A stretch of DNA of 64,000 bases from Confluentibacter flavum. GTDB taxonomy: Bacteria > Bacteroidota > Bacteroidia > Flavobacteriales > Flavobacteriaceae. The stretch spans positions 248,001-312,000 of the forward strand of contig NZ_PJEO01000014.1 of assembly GCF_002843175.1 (NCBI RefSeq). Reading direction: 5' to 3'. The position numbers and the translations under genes were made by a program. Of the stretch, positions 24,404-34,033 are shown one piece after another. How positions within the stretch are numbered: position 1 is the first letter of the stretch; each line of letters opens with the position of its first letter. The notes beneath the pieces are model-generated. The model was not told the DNA's origin, did no database searches, and saw only the letters and a list, made by a program, of their open reading frames with translations.

Positions 24404-27133
24404 CTACCTAGCTTCTTTAATTACAGCTTGTGCAGAAACCAATCTGGCTATTGGCACTCTAAAAGGAGAACAACTAACATAGTTCATACCTGTTTTATAG
24501 CAAAATTCAATGGAGCTTGGTTCCCCGCCATGTTCGCCACAAATACCAACTTTTAAATTAGGCTTAACACGTCTTCCTCTTTCGGTTGCCATTTTAATCA
24601 ATTCACCAACACCTTCTTGATCCAAAACTTCAAAAGGATCTACTTTCAAAATGCCTTTTTCAATATAAATTGGCAAGAATTTACCAGCATCATCACGGGA
24701 ATAACCAAAGGTCATCTGAGTTAGATCATTGGTACCAAAAGAAAAGAAATCAGCTTTTTGGGCAATTTTATCCGCCACTAATGCGGCTCTCGGAATTTCA
24801 ATCATAGTGCCAACTAAATAATCTATGGTGTCATGTCTTTCTTCAAAAACAGTTTTTGCAGTGTTCCTGATTATTTGTTCTTGCATTTCAAATTCTTTAA
24901 GCGTTCCTACTAATGGCACCATAATTTCTGGTTTACTAATAATCCCCTTAGCTTTTAGGTTTAACGTTGCTTCAATGATGGCACGTGTTTGCATTTCAGT
25001 AATCTCTGGGTAGGTATTTCCTAACCTACAACCTCGATGTCCTAGCATGGGGTTAAACTCTTCCAGTTCGGCGACTTTATTTTTCACTGCCATTAATGAA
25101 ATATGCATCTCATCCGCCAGTTCTTTTTGGGTTGCCAATTGATGAGGAACAAACTCATGTAAAGGTGGATCTAACAGACGAATAGTCACAGGAAAACCTT
25201 CCATGGCTTCAAAAATGCCTTCAAAGTCTGAACGTTGCATAGGCAGCAATCCATTCAATGCTTGTTTTCTACCTTTTACAGTATCTGCTAAAATCATCTC
25301 GCGCATGGCTTTGATTCTATCAACTTCAAAAAACATATGCTCCGTTCTAGTTAAACCAATACCTTGAGCACCAAAACCTCTGGCTATTCTAGCGTCATTT
25401 GGTGTATCTGCATTGGTTCTTACTTGCATTATGGCATATTTATCTGCCAACTTCATTATTTCAGCAAACTCACCTGTTAATTCTGGCTCTACCGTAGCTA
25501 CTTTACCTTCGATAATGTTGCCTGTAGAACCATTCAAGGAAATCCAGTCACCTTCATGATATTCATGTTCACCTACAGTAAGTGTTCTGTCTTTATAGTT
25601 TATTTTTAAAGCACCTGCACCAGAGATACAACATTTGCCCATACCCCTAGCTACAACAGCAGCATGCGATGTCATACCACCCCGAGCAGTTAAAATTCCT
25701 TTGGCTAAATTCATTCCCTCAAGATCTTCAGGTGATGTTTCAATACGCACTAGAATACTATTTTTGAATTTGTTGGCTTCATCAGCGAAAAACACAATTT
25801 TACCGGTTGCTGCACCAGGAGATGCTGGCAAACCTTGCGCTATTATATTAGCTGTCTTTAGTGCTTCAGGATCAAAAATAGGATGCAATAACTCATCTAA
25901 TTTGTTGGGTTCAATTCTCAACAAAGCTTCTTCCTCACTTATCAACCCTTCATTTAGTAAATCCACTACAATTTTAACCATCGCAGCCCCAGTACGCTTA
26001 CCATTTCTTGTTTGAAGAATCCAAAGTTTTCCATCTTGGATGGTAAACTCCATATCTTGCATATCTCTGTAATGTTTTTCCAAAATTTGTTGATAACCAA
26101 CTAATTCATTATAACTCCCTGGCATCAATTCTTCAAGTGATGGATAGTCCTTGACTCTCACATCTTCATCAATTCTAGCCAATTCTGCCCAACGTAATGA
26201 CCCTAATTTTGTAATTTGTTGCGGTGTTCTAATACCAGCTACGACATCTTCTCCCTGAGCATTTACCAAATATTCACCATTAAAAGCATTTTCACCTGTA
26301 CCGGCATCTCGCGTAAAACAAACGCCTGTGGCGGAATTGTCGCCCATATTACCATATACCATAGCCTGAACATTGACTGCTGTTCCCCAATCTTCTGGGT
26401 AGCCATGCATTTTTCTATAGTAAATAGCACGCTCTCCATTCCAACTATTAAAAACAGCTATAATGGCACCCCATAATTGTTCCCATGGGTCGGCTGGAAA
26501 ATTATGGCCTGTTTGCTTTTTAACGGCATCTTTAAAATCATAAACTAAATCTTTTAAATCTTGTACAGAAAATTCGGTATCCGAACGGATGCCTCTTTTT
26601 TCTTTTAGGTGATCCATTATCTCTTCGAATGGGTCCATGTGTTCTTTAGATTCTGGTTTCATTCCTAAAACTACGCCCCCATACATTTGGATAAAACGGC
26701 GATAGGAGTCCCAAGCAAAGTGTTCATTGTCAGTTTTTTTGGCTAAACCAACAACAACCTCATCGTTTATTCCAAGATTTAAAACGGTATCCATCATTCC
26801 CGGCATGGACACCCGGGCTCCCGAACGTACTGATACCAGCAACGGATTGTTCATATCCCCAAACCTTGCTCCCATTAATGATTCGATATTTGTTATAGAT
26901 TCTTCAACTTCCAGTTTTAAATTATCAATAGCAACTTCTTGTCCCAATAAATTATATTCGGTACAAACATCAGTTGTAATTGTAAAACCTGGAGGTACAG
27001 GAATTCCAATAGAACTCATTTCTGCTAAATTGGCACCTTTACCTCCTAGCAGATTTTTCATTTTACTATTACCATCGGCCGATTTGTTTCCAAATCTAAA
27101 AACTCTGGTTTTTGCTTTTTCCAATAGTTCCAT
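24404..27133 (-). CDS. ppdK: Pyruvate, phosphate dikinase
   Basis: The protein has 909 residues, the normal length of bacterial PPDK. It interconverts PEP + AMP + PPi with pyruvate + ATP + Pi. The N-terminal ATP-grasp domain starts with GKGANLAEMSSIGIPVPPGF. The phosphorylated His sits in GGMTSHAAVVARGMGKCCIS. The C-terminal PEP/pyruvate barrel has GIGLTRTEHMFF and the catalytic Cys in KVGICGEHGGEP. All key residues are intact. Upstream there is a perfect ATGAC-N4-GTCAT inverted repeat in the same position as before the cbb3 oxidase genes. Control by a Crp/FNR protein is therefore likely, consistent with PPi-saving glycolysis at low oxygen. Confidence 0.96.
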   Translation of the reverse strand: MELLEKAKTRVFRFGNKSADGNSKMKNLLGGKGANLAEMSSIGIPVPPGFTITTDVCTEYNLLGQEVAIDNLKLEVEESITNIESLMGARFGDMNNPLLVSVRSGARVSMPGMMDTVLNLGINDEVVVGLAKKTDNEHFAWDSYRRFIQMYGGVVLGMKPESKEHMDPFEEIMDHLKEKRGIRSDTEFSVQDLKDLVYDFKDAVKKQTGHNFPADPWEQLWGAIIAVFNSWNGERAIYYRKMHGYPEDWGTAVNVQAMVYGNMGDNSATGVCFTRDAGTGENAFNGEYLVNAQGEDVVAGIRTPQQITKLGSLRWAELARIDEDVRVKDYPSLEELMPGSYNELVGYQQILEKHYRDMQDMEFTIQDGKLWILQTRNGKRTGAAMVKIVVDLLNEGLISEEEALLRIEPNKLDELLHPIFDPEALKTANIIAQGLPASPGAATGKIVFFADEANKFKNSILVRIETSPEDLEGMNLAKGILTARGGMTSHAAVVARGMGKCCISGAGALKINYKDRTLTVGEHEYHEGDWISLNGSTGNIIEGKVATVEPELTGEFAEIMKLADKYAIMQVRTNADTPNDARIARGFGAQGIGLTRTEHMFFEVDRIKAMREMILADTVKGRKQALNGLLPMQRSDFEGIFEAMEGFPVTIRLLDPPLHEFVPHQLATQKELADEMHISLMAVKNKVAELEEFNPMLGHRGCRLGNTYPEITEMQTRAIIEATLNLKAKGIISKPEIMVPLVGTLKEFEMQEQIIRNTAKTVFEERHDTIDYLVGTMIEIPRAALVADKIAQKADFFSFGTNDLTQMTFGYSRDDAGKFLPIYIEKGILKVDPFEVLDQEGVGELIKMATERGRRVKPNLKVGICGEHGGEPSSIEFCYKTGMNYVSCSPFRVPIARLVSAQAVIKEAR

Positions 27134-27174
27134 AATTTATATTTTTTATTAATTCATAATTCAAATTACACCTC

Positions 27175-27182
27175 TAAAGTTA
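27175..27182 (-). promoter_or_regulatory. ppdK -7 box
   Basis: Minus-strand TAACTTTA departs from TAnnTTTG only in the last base. Its last base is 36.5 bp from the centre of the FNR-like repeat, identical to the spacing at the UspA, ccoI and ccoS promoters. The box spans the junction of a 10-bp direct repeat (TTACACCTCT on the plus strand at 27166-27175 and 27180-27189). Confidence 0.5.
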
Positions 27183-27204
27183 CACCTCTGAAAATTGAAA
27201 TTCA

Positions 27205-27218
27205 ATGACTTAAGTCAT
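27205..27218. promoter_or_regulatory. FNR-like operator between ppdK and the acyl-CoA ligase gene
   Basis: ATGACTTAAGTCAT is a perfect 14-bp palindrome of the ATGAC-N4-GTCAT type. It is centred 36.5 bp upstream of the last base of the ppdK -7 box, the class II activator position. No -7 box sits at that distance on the plus strand, so ppdK rather than the divergent ligase gene is the likely target. Confidence 0.7.
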
Positions 27219-27363
27219 GTTGTTGGCAATATTTACTTTAGATTTAAATAAAAAACAACCTTTGAAATTTATAAGCATGCAAGAAAATCACTTTTAATTT
27301 GGTAATTTGAAAATCGTTTTTAATTTCATACTTTGCATTACAAGAACTTATATATAAAACTAA

Positions 27364-29136
27364 ATGGCAGAAATTAATAGAATTTTTGATTTCCCATATT
27401 ATCAGTTAAAAACTTATAATTTGGAAAGAGCATTCAGCACAAAATACAATGGTGAGTGGCAATCTGTGTCCACACAAGAGTTTATAAATCAGGCCAATGC
27501 CATTAGCCGAGGGTTATTACGTTTAGGTGTCAAACCAAATGATAAAATTGCTGTAATTTCTTCTTCAAATAGAACTGAATGGAATATTTTAGATATTGGT
27601 GTACTTCAATTAGGTGCTCAAAATGCACCCATATATCCTACGATTTCTTCTGAAGATTATGAATATATTTTAAATCATTCTGAATCTATCTATTGTTTTG
27701 TTTCCGATAATGAGGTTTTACAAAAGTTAAATGCCATAAAAAAAAATACAAAACTTAAAAATGTTTACACTTTTGATCGTATTGAAAATGAAAACCATTG
27801 GACAGATATTTTAAAATTAGGGGAAGATACCAGCAACCAAAATGAAGTAGAATTAAGAAAAAATAGTGTATCGCCTTATGATTTGGCGACCTTAATCTAT
27901 ACTTCGGGAACTACCGGAAAACCAAAAGGCGTTATGCTATCCCATAACAACTTAGTTTCAAATGTATTGGACAGCGAAAAACGCGTACCGTTTGATCATG
28001 GAAAATCTAAGGCCTTAAGTTTTCTTCCCGTTTGTCATGTTTTTGAACGCATGATTCTTTATTTATATCTATACTGTGGCGTTGAGATTTATTTTGCAGA
28101 ATCCATTGATAAAATGGGTGACAATGTAAAAGAAGTGAAACCAAATGTAATGACAGGTGTTCCCAGGCTATATGAAAAAGTGTATGATAAAATTGTATCT
28201 AAAGGAAACGACCAAAAAGGAATAAAAAAGATGCTTTTCTTTTGGGCACTTAACTTAGGTTTAAAATATGAACCTTATGGGAAAAATGGCTTTTGGTACG
28301 AACTACAATTAAAAATAGCTCGAGCACTAATATTTAAAAAATGGCAAGAAGCACTTGGTGGTAAACTCGACATCATGGTTTCAGGAAGTGCCGCATTACA
28401 ACCAAGACTTACCAGAGTTTTTGCTGCCGCCCGATTACCCATTATGGAAGGTTATGGCTTAACCGAAACCTCTCCCGTTATAGCTGTTAATGATGTTAGA
28501 CAGGGTGGTTTTAGAATTGGCACTGTCGGCAAAATTATTGATAATGTGGATGTTAAAATTGCAGAAGATGGTGAAATTTTGGTTAAAGGCCCCAATGTGA
28601 TGCTTGGGTACTTTAAAGACCCTGAAAAAACTGCTGAAGTCTTAATTGATGGTTATTTTCATACTGGGGATATTGGAGAAATAGACCCTGATGGTTTCTT
28701 AAAAATTACCGACAGAAAAAAAGAAATGTTCAAAACTTCTGGCGGCAAATATATAGCACCATCTATCATTGAAAATCAACTAAAACAATCTCGATTTATA
28801 GAGCAAGTTATGGTTATAGGTGATGGCGAAAAAATGCCGGCAGCTTTAATTCAAATCAATTTTGAATTTGTTGAAAAATGGGGTAAAATACATGGTATTG
28901 TATTTAATTCTAAAAATGATATTATTTCTAATCCGCAAGTTATTGAAAGAATTCAAAGAGAGATAGATGAAGCCAACAAAAAATTTGGTAACTGGGAACA
29001 AATCAAAAAATTTGAATTGACCCCAGATGTTTGGTCTATTGATGCCGGGCACTTAACCCCTACCATGAAAATGAAACGAAAGGATATTAAGGCAAAATAC
29101 ATACAACTTTATAATAAGATTTATCAAAACCTATAG
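27364..29136 (+). CDS. Long-chain acyl-CoA synthetase (AMP-forming)
   Basis: The protein has 590 residues and activates fatty acids to acyl-CoA through an acyl-AMP intermediate. The ANL-superfamily motifs are A3/P-loop IYTSGTTGKPKGVMLSHNNL, A5 EGYGLTETSP, A7 GYFHTGDIGEIDPDGF, A8 ITDRKKEMFKTSGGKYIAP and the A10 lysine region TPTMKMKRK. This is the FadD/FACL-type branch. Its position close to the fad operon (29.9-36.3 kb) suggests it supplies substrate for beta-oxidation. The 230-bp divergent region with ppdK contains the FNR-like palindrome. Confidence 0.92.
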   Translation: MAEINRIFDFPYYQLKTYNLERAFSTKYNGEWQSVSTQEFINQANAISRGLLRLGVKPNDKIAVISSSNRTEWNILDIGVLQLGAQNAPIYPTISSEDYEYILNHSESIYCFVSDNEVLQKLNAIKKNTKLKNVYTFDRIENENHWTDILKLGEDTSNQNEVELRKNSVSPYDLATLIYTSGTTGKPKGVMLSHNNLVSNVLDSEKRVPFDHGKSKALSFLPVCHVFERMILYLYLYCGVEIYFAESIDKMGDNVKEVKPNVMTGVPRLYEKVYDKIVSKGNDQKGIKKMLFFWALNLGLKYEPYGKNGFWYELQLKIARALIFKKWQEALGGKLDIMVSGSAALQPRLTRVFAAARLPIMEGYGLTETSPVIAVNDVRQGGFRIGTVGKIIDNVDVKIAEDGEILVKGPNVMLGYFKDPEKTAEVLIDGYFHTGDIGEIDPDGFLKITDRKKEMFKTSGGKYIAPSIIENQLKQSRFIEQVMVIGDGEKMPAALIQINFEFVEKWGKIHGIVFNSKNDIISNPQVIERIQREIDEANKKFGNWEQIKKFELTPDVWSIDAGHLTPTMKMKRKDIKAKYIQLYNKIYQNL

Positions 29137-29258
29137 ATTATAAATTACACACTAAAATAGCAAAATAATAATTATATACTCATTTTTTTAATATTAAAAT
29201 TAAATATATAGCAATTTTTTAATACTTTTATTAAACTAACTAATAAAACTTATTGAAA

Positions 29259-29651
29259 ATGAAAACAAAAAATTTTTTAGTTTCAGGAATTGCTGGAGGA
29301 TTCACTGCATTTATTGTAGGCTGGTTATTATACGGCATACTATTTAAGGATTCTTTCCCTCAACCAGCCGAAGACTCAAATTCTATGATTTTAATAGCTT
29401 TGGGATCACTTACATTTGGTTTGCTTATTGCCTATATTTTTGTGAAATGGGCCCAAATTTCTTCAGTTGCCACAGGATCAAAAGCTGGTGCCATTATTGC
29501 TCTCTTTTTGTCTTTGTACTATAATTTTTTTAATATGGCTATGTCTGAAGAAGTAACTTATCAAATGTTTGCATTAGATCTTGCTTTAAGCATTGTTATG
29601 GGAGCTATTGTTGGTGCTATTATTGCCATGGTAAACGGAAAATTAGGATAG
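29259..29651 (+). CDS. Small membrane protein of unknown function
   Basis: The protein has 130 residues from the ATG at 29259. A TTG two codons upstream is a less likely start. Four hydrophobic segments are visible (about residues 6-26, 43-62, 72-90 and 107-126), each rich in Gly and Ala (SGIAGGFTAFIVGWLLYGIL; GAIVGAIIAMVNG). It resembles DUF1761-like four-TM proteins but I cannot assign it firmly. It has its own strong terminator and is flanked by the ligase gene and the fad operon without overlap. Confidence 0.65.
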   Translation: MKTKNFLVSGIAGGFTAFIVGWLLYGILFKDSFPQPAEDSNSMILIALGSLTFGLLIAYIFVKWAQISSVATGSKAGAIIALFLSLYYNFFNMAMSEEVTYQMFALDLALSIVMGAIVGAIIAMVNGKLG

Positions 29652-29676
29652 TTCCTTATTTATAATGTATGGATTC

Positions 29677-29703
29677 AAACCACCCATACTGGGTGGTTTT
29701 TTT
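29677..29703 (+). terminator. Intrinsic terminator
   Basis: A perfect 9-bp stem AAACCACCC/GGGTGGTTT has a five-base loop and is followed by a T tract. It ends the small membrane protein transcript. Confidence 0.88.
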
Positions 29704-29742
29704 ATTTTGTATTATTTAGCTTTAATTTTACAATTTTTATAC

Positions 29743-29754
29743 TATGCGTGCATA
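29743..29754. promoter_or_regulatory. Candidate MarR operator upstream of the fad operon
   Basis: TATGCGTGCATA is a 12-bp palindrome with a two-base centre at the -33 position relative to the TATATTTG box at 29766-29773. That position suits repression by the MarR protein encoded next. It is short, so the assignment is tentative. Confidence 0.35.
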
Positions 29755-29765
29755 ATATATTTTTG

Positions 29766-29773
29766 TATATTTG
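29766..29773 (+). promoter_or_regulatory. fad operon promoter -7 box
   Basis: TATATTTG matches TAnnTTTG. It lies about 104 bp upstream of the MarR ATG, giving a leader of roughly 95 nt with no obvious riboswitch. Confidence 0.5.
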
Positions 29774-29876
29774 GAATAACGAACCAGATACTAAATGAAT
29801 GGTGGTATGGGAAAAAACCTAATACACACCATTAAAGATATTACATCTGATTTATAAAAACTAACCATTATAGCAG

Positions 29877-30314
29877 ATGAAAGACAAAACAATCGATTAT
29901 GTATTAAGAACCACTTGGTTAACAGTTCAAAAAATGTATAATGAAGAAGCTTCAAAAATTGGGAGCACAATGGCGACCGGCTTTACGTTGTTAAGCATCG
30001 ACCCAGAAAAAGGAACGCCTTCAACAGCATTAGGTCCCAAAATGGGTATGGAAGCCACCAGTTTGTCCAGAATTTTAAAAACCATGGAACAAAATGGTTT
30101 GATAGAGCGCCAACCAAATCCTGAAGATGGAAGAGGTGTCATCATTACATTAACAGATTTTGGAAGAGAAAAAAGAGCTTTTTCAAGAGAAAAGGTACTT
30201 GCCTTTAATGAAGCTATTAAAAATAATGCTTCCGAAGAAAAATTAAAACATTTTTATGAAGTATCGGAACTGATAAACCATCTGGTTTCAAATAAAAAAA
30301 TATACAATCAATAA
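29877..30314 (+). CDS. MarR-family transcriptional regulator of the fad operon
   Basis: The protein has 145 residues with a winged helix-turn-helix: TPSTALGPKMGMEATSLSRI, then LKTMEQNGLIERQPNPEDGR with the wing Asp/Arg (DGRGVIITLT) typical of MarR. It starts a cluster that continues 22 bp later with the beta-oxidation genes, so it probably senses acyl-CoA or fatty acid and represses its own operon. MarR regulators lead fatty-acid-degradation operons in many Bacteroidetes. The ligand is inferred. Confidence 0.88.
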   Translation: MKDKTIDYVLRTTWLTVQKMYNEEASKIGSTMATGFTLLSIDPEKGTPSTALGPKMGMEATSLSRILKTMEQNGLIERQPNPEDGRGVIITLTDFGREKRAFSREKVLAFNEAIKNNASEEKLKHFYEVSELINHLVSNKKIYNQ

Positions 30315-30336
30315 AAGATATAAGTCCAACTAAATT

Positions 30337-32730
30337 ATGAGTAAACGTTTAATTAATAAAGTTGCCGTTATAGGCTCTGGTATTATGGGAAGTGGCATAG
30401 CGTGCCATTTTGCCAATATTGGAGTGGAGGTGTTACTTTTAGATATTGTTCCCAGAGAACTTAACGATACAGAAAAAGCAAAAGGTTTAACACTTGAAAG
30501 CAAAGTTGTTAGAAATCGTTTGGTTAATGATTCCCTTACCAATGCCCTAAAATCGAAGCCCTCTCCTATTTATCACGAAAAATTTGCAAGTAGAATTACA
30601 ACAGGAAATTTAGAAGATGATATTTCAAAAGTGTCTGTAGCCGATTGGATTATTGAAGTGGTTGTAGAACGATTGGACATTAAAAAGAAAGTATTTGAAA
30701 CGCTTGATAAGCATCGTAAACCGGAGACTTTAATTACATCCAACACCTCTGGGATACCGATTCATTTTATGAGTGAGGGCAGAAGTGACGATTTTCAAAA
30801 GCATTTTTGTGGCACACATTTTTTTAATCCTGCACGTTATTTGAAATTATTTGAAATCATTCCAGGACCAAAAACAACTCCAGAAGTTTTAAGTTTCTTG
30901 AACAATTATGGTGAACAATTTCTAGGAAAAACATCGGTCATTGCCAAGGATACGCCTGCATTTATAGGAAACCGTATTGGTGTTTTTAGCATTATGAGTT
31001 TATTCCATACTGTAAAAAGCCTCAATTTAACTGTTGAAGACATTGATAAATTAACGGGACCTGTTATTGGCAGACCAAAATCGGCTACGTTTAGAACGGT
31101 TGATGTTGTCGGACTAGACACTTTAGTTCATGTGGCTAATGGTATTTTAGAAAACTGTAAAGACGATGAACGTCTAGAACTTTTCAAACTTCCAGATTTC
31201 ATCAATACCATGATCGAAAATAAATGGTTAGGAAGTAAAACGGGACAAGGGTTTTACAAAAAAGAAGGTTCAGATATTAAAACACTGGATTTAGATACCT
31301 TAGAATATCGAGATAAAAAATCTGCAAAATTTGCCACTTTAGAATTAACAAAAACCATTGATAAAGTTGTAGATCGTTTTGAAGTTTTAATTTCAGGAAA
31401 AGATAAAGCGGGCGATTTTTATAGAAAAACATTTGCTGCCCTGTTTGCATACGTGTCGAATAGAATCCCCGAAATCACCGACGAATTATATAAGATTGAT
31501 GATGCCATGAAAGCTGGTTTCGGTTGGGAACATGGGCCTTTCCAAATTTGGGATGCTATAGGTGTTGAAAAAGGCATTGCGATGATGAAAGTCGAAGGCT
31601 TAGAACCTGCCGTTTGGGTTAACGATATGCTTGAATCAGGAAATAAATCGTTTTATACTATAAAAAATGGCGCATCATATGCTTACGATATTCCTAAGAA
31701 AACTCAAGAAAAAATACCTGGACAAGATGCTTTTATCATTCTGGATAACATTAGAAAATCCAATGAAGTATTTAAAAACGCTGGTGTGGTTGTAGAAGAT
31801 TTAGGTGATGGGATTTTAAATTGTGAATTCCAATCCAAAATGAACACCATTGGAGGTGATGTACTGGCTGGACTTAATAAAGCGATTGATTTAGCCGAAA
31901 AAGATTTTCAAGGTTTGGTTGTTGGCAATCAAGCAGCCAATTTCTCTGTTGGTGCCAATATAGGCATGATTTTTATGATGGCCGTAGAACAAGAATATGA
32001 CGAACTTAATGGTGCCATTAAATATTTTCAAGATACCATGATGCGTATGCGCTATTCATCTATCCCAACCATATCAGCACCACATGGCATGTGCTTGGGT
32101 GGAGGCTGTGAATTGTCCATGCATGCTGACAAAGTAGTGGCTGCAGCGGAAACGTATATTGGTTTGGTAGAATTTGGTGTTGGTGTCATTCCGGGCGGTG
32201 GTGGCTCTAAAGAACTGACTTTAAGGGCTCAAGACACCTTTAGAAAAGGTGATGTGGAATTGAATACCTTACAAGACTATTTTCTAACCATAGGTATGGC
32301 AAAAGTATCGACTTCTGCCTACGAAGCGTATGATTTAGGAATCCTTCAACATGGAAAAGATATTGTAGTCGTTAATAAAGACAGACAAATAGGAACGGCT
32401 AAATCTTATGCAAAATTAATGGCTGAAACAGGCTATACACAACCAATCAAAAGAAAAGATATCAAAGTCTTAGGAAAACAAGCCTTGGGTATGTTTTTAG
32501 TCGGAACAGATTCTATGGAAGCCTCCAACTTTATAAGTGAACACGATCATAAAATTGCCAACAAACTTGCTTATGTGATGGCTGGTGGCGATTTATCTGA
32601 ACCAACATTAGTTAGCGAACAATATTTATTGGATTTAGAACGAGAAGCCTTTTTAAGTCTGTGTACAGAACGTAAAACGCTCGAAAGGATTCAACACATG
32701 CTAAAAACTGGAAAACCATTACGTAATTAA
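30337..32730 (+). CDS. fadN: 3-Hydroxyacyl-CoA dehydrogenase / enoyl-CoA hydratase (FadN-type)
   Basis: The protein has 797 residues and catalyses steps 2 and 3 of beta-oxidation. The NAD-binding hydroxyacyl-CoA dehydrogenase comes first (AVIGSGIMGSGIACHFANIG, HFFNPARYLKLFEIIPG, KDTPAFIGNRIG). The crotonase domain is C-terminal (SAPHGMCLGGGCELSMHADK; GVGVIPGGGGSKELTLR with the catalytic Glu region VEFGVG). This order is the reverse of E. coli FadB/FadJ and matches Bacillus FadN. With the thiolase and acyl-CoA dehydrogenase downstream it reproduces the fadNAE gene order. Confidence 0.93.
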   Translation: MSKRLINKVAVIGSGIMGSGIACHFANIGVEVLLLDIVPRELNDTEKAKGLTLESKVVRNRLVNDSLTNALKSKPSPIYHEKFASRITTGNLEDDISKVSVADWIIEVVVERLDIKKKVFETLDKHRKPETLITSNTSGIPIHFMSEGRSDDFQKHFCGTHFFNPARYLKLFEIIPGPKTTPEVLSFLNNYGEQFLGKTSVIAKDTPAFIGNRIGVFSIMSLFHTVKSLNLTVEDIDKLTGPVIGRPKSATFRTVDVVGLDTLVHVANGILENCKDDERLELFKLPDFINTMIENKWLGSKTGQGFYKKEGSDIKTLDLDTLEYRDKKSAKFATLELTKTIDKVVDRFEVLISGKDKAGDFYRKTFAALFAYVSNRIPEITDELYKIDDAMKAGFGWEHGPFQIWDAIGVEKGIAMMKVEGLEPAVWVNDMLESGNKSFYTIKNGASYAYDIPKKTQEKIPGQDAFIILDNIRKSNEVFKNAGVVVEDLGDGILNCEFQSKMNTIGGDVLAGLNKAIDLAEKDFQGLVVGNQAANFSVGANIGMIFMMAVEQEYDELNGAIKYFQDTMMRMRYSSIPTISAPHGMCLGGGCELSMHADKVVAAAETYIGLVEFGVGVIPGGGGSKELTLRAQDTFRKGDVELNTLQDYFLTIGMAKVSTSAYEAYDLGILQHGKDIVVVNKDRQIGTAKSYAKLMAETGYTQPIKRKDIKVLGKQALGMFLVGTDSMEASNFISEHDHKIANKLAYVMAGGDLSEPTLVSEQYLLDLEREAFLSLCTERKTLERIQHMLKTGKPLRN

Positions 32731-32831
32731 AATTACTAAGCTATTTGCCTTTAGCCTTTAGCTATTGGCACATTTTAATAAACAATTTTAGTCGCTAGAA
32801 GCCAACGGCTAACAGCAAAAAGCAAAAAGAA
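32731..32831. repeat. Intergenic inverted low-complexity repeat between fadN and fadA
   Basis: The left end is GCCTTTAGCCTTTAGCTATTGGC and the right end carries GCCAACGGCTAACAGC-AAAAAGC, roughly complementary to it across about 35 bp. The TTAGC/GCTAA words recur. It resembles other simple purine/pyrimidine-skewed spacers in this window and could act as a weak internal hairpin or be a remnant of a repeat family. Confidence 0.5.
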
Positions 32832-34022
32832 ATGAAACAAGCATATATAGTAAAAGCATACAGAACGGCCGTTGGCAAAGCGCCAAAGGGTGTTTTTCGG
32901 TTTAAAAGAGCAGATGAGTTGGGTGCGGAAACCATTCAATACATGATGAAAGAATTACCAAATTTAGACATTAAACGTATTGATGATGTGATTGTGGGCA
33001 ATGCCATGCCAGAAGGTGCGCAAGGCTTAAACATGGCGAGGTTTATATCACTGATTGGTTTAAACTCTGTGGATGTCCCTGGGGTTACCGTCAATCGTTT
33101 TTGCTCTTCAGGAATCGAAACTATAGCCATTGCAGTTGCAAAAATTCAATCAGGAATTGCAAATTGTATCATTGCCGGAGGCTCGGAAAGTATGAGTTCT
33201 GTACCAATGACAGGGTTTAAACCAGAATTAAATTATAATACCGTAAAAGCTGGACACGAAGATTATTATTGGGGTATGGGAAATACGGCCGAAGCTGTTG
33301 CCAACCAATTTAACGTATCTCGTGAAGACCAAGATGAATTTGCGTATAATTCACATATGAAAGCCTTAAAAGCACAAGCTGAAAATCGTTTTCAAGATCA
33401 GATTGTCCCCATTGAAGTTGAAGAAACGTATTTAGATGAGAACGGTAAAAAAGTAATAAAAAAATATACAGTAACAAAAGATGAAGGTCCAAGGGCAGGT
33501 ACCAGTATAGAAGCATTAGCAAAACTGCGTCCCGTTTTTGCAGCCAATGGCTCTGTAACCGCTGGAAACTCGTCACAAATGAGTGATGGCGCTGCCTTTG
33601 TAATGGTCATGGGTGAAGATATGGTTAAAGAACTAAATCTGGAGCCCATCGCCAGACTGGTTAGTTATGCAGCCGTAGGTGTAGAACCTCGGATTATGGG
33701 CATTGGTCCTGTAAAAGCCATTCCTAAAGCATTACAGCAAGCGGGTTTAAAATTAGAAGAATTAGGACTTATAGAATTAAATGAAGCCTTTGCTTCCCAA
33801 TCTATTGCAGTTATAAGAGAACTACACCTTAATAAAGATATTGTAAACGTTAATGGTGGTGCTATTGCATTAGGACATCCGTTGGGTTGCACAGGAACAA
33901 AACTATCGGTGCAATTATTTGATGAAATGCGTAAACGAACTATGGTTGGAAAATATGGAGCCGTAACCATGTGTGTGGGCACGGGACAAGGTGCTTGTGG
34001 GATATTTGAATTTCTTGGTTAA
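32832..34022 (+). CDS. fadA: Acetyl-CoA acyltransferase (thiolase)
   Basis: The protein has 396 residues and performs the final thiolytic cleavage of beta-oxidation. The nucleophilic Cys is in [15 protein letters not shown] (about residue 93). The His and second Cys are in [15 protein letters not shown] and [15 protein letters not shown], and the NEAFA loop (LNEAFASQS) is present. All four thiolase motifs are intact. It is the second enzyme gene of the operon. Confidence 0.95.
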   Translation: MKQAYIVKAYRTAVGKAPKGVFRFKRADELGAETIQYMMKELPNLDIKRIDDVIVGNAMPEGAQGLNMARFISLIGLNSVDVPGVTVNRFCSSGIETIAIAVAKIQSGIANCIIAGGSESMSSVPMTGFKPELNYNTVKAGHEDYYWGMGNTAEAVANQFNVSREDQDEFAYNSHMKALKAQAENRFQDQIVPIEVEETYLDENGKKVIKKYTVTKDEGPRAGTSIEALAKLRPVFAANGSVTAGNSSQMSDGAAFVMVMGEDMVKELNLEPIARLVSYAAVGVEPRIMGIGPVKAIPKALQQAGLKLEELGLIELNEAFASQSIAVIRELHLNKDIVNVNGGAIALGHPLGCTGTKLSVQLFDEMRKRTMVGKYGAVTMCVGTGQGACGIFEFLG

Positions 34023-34033
34023 GACAAAAGATA

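Noticed and set aside
29253-29258. TTG start two codons before the small membrane protein
   Set aside because: An ATG follows immediately at 29259 and nothing conserved lies before it.
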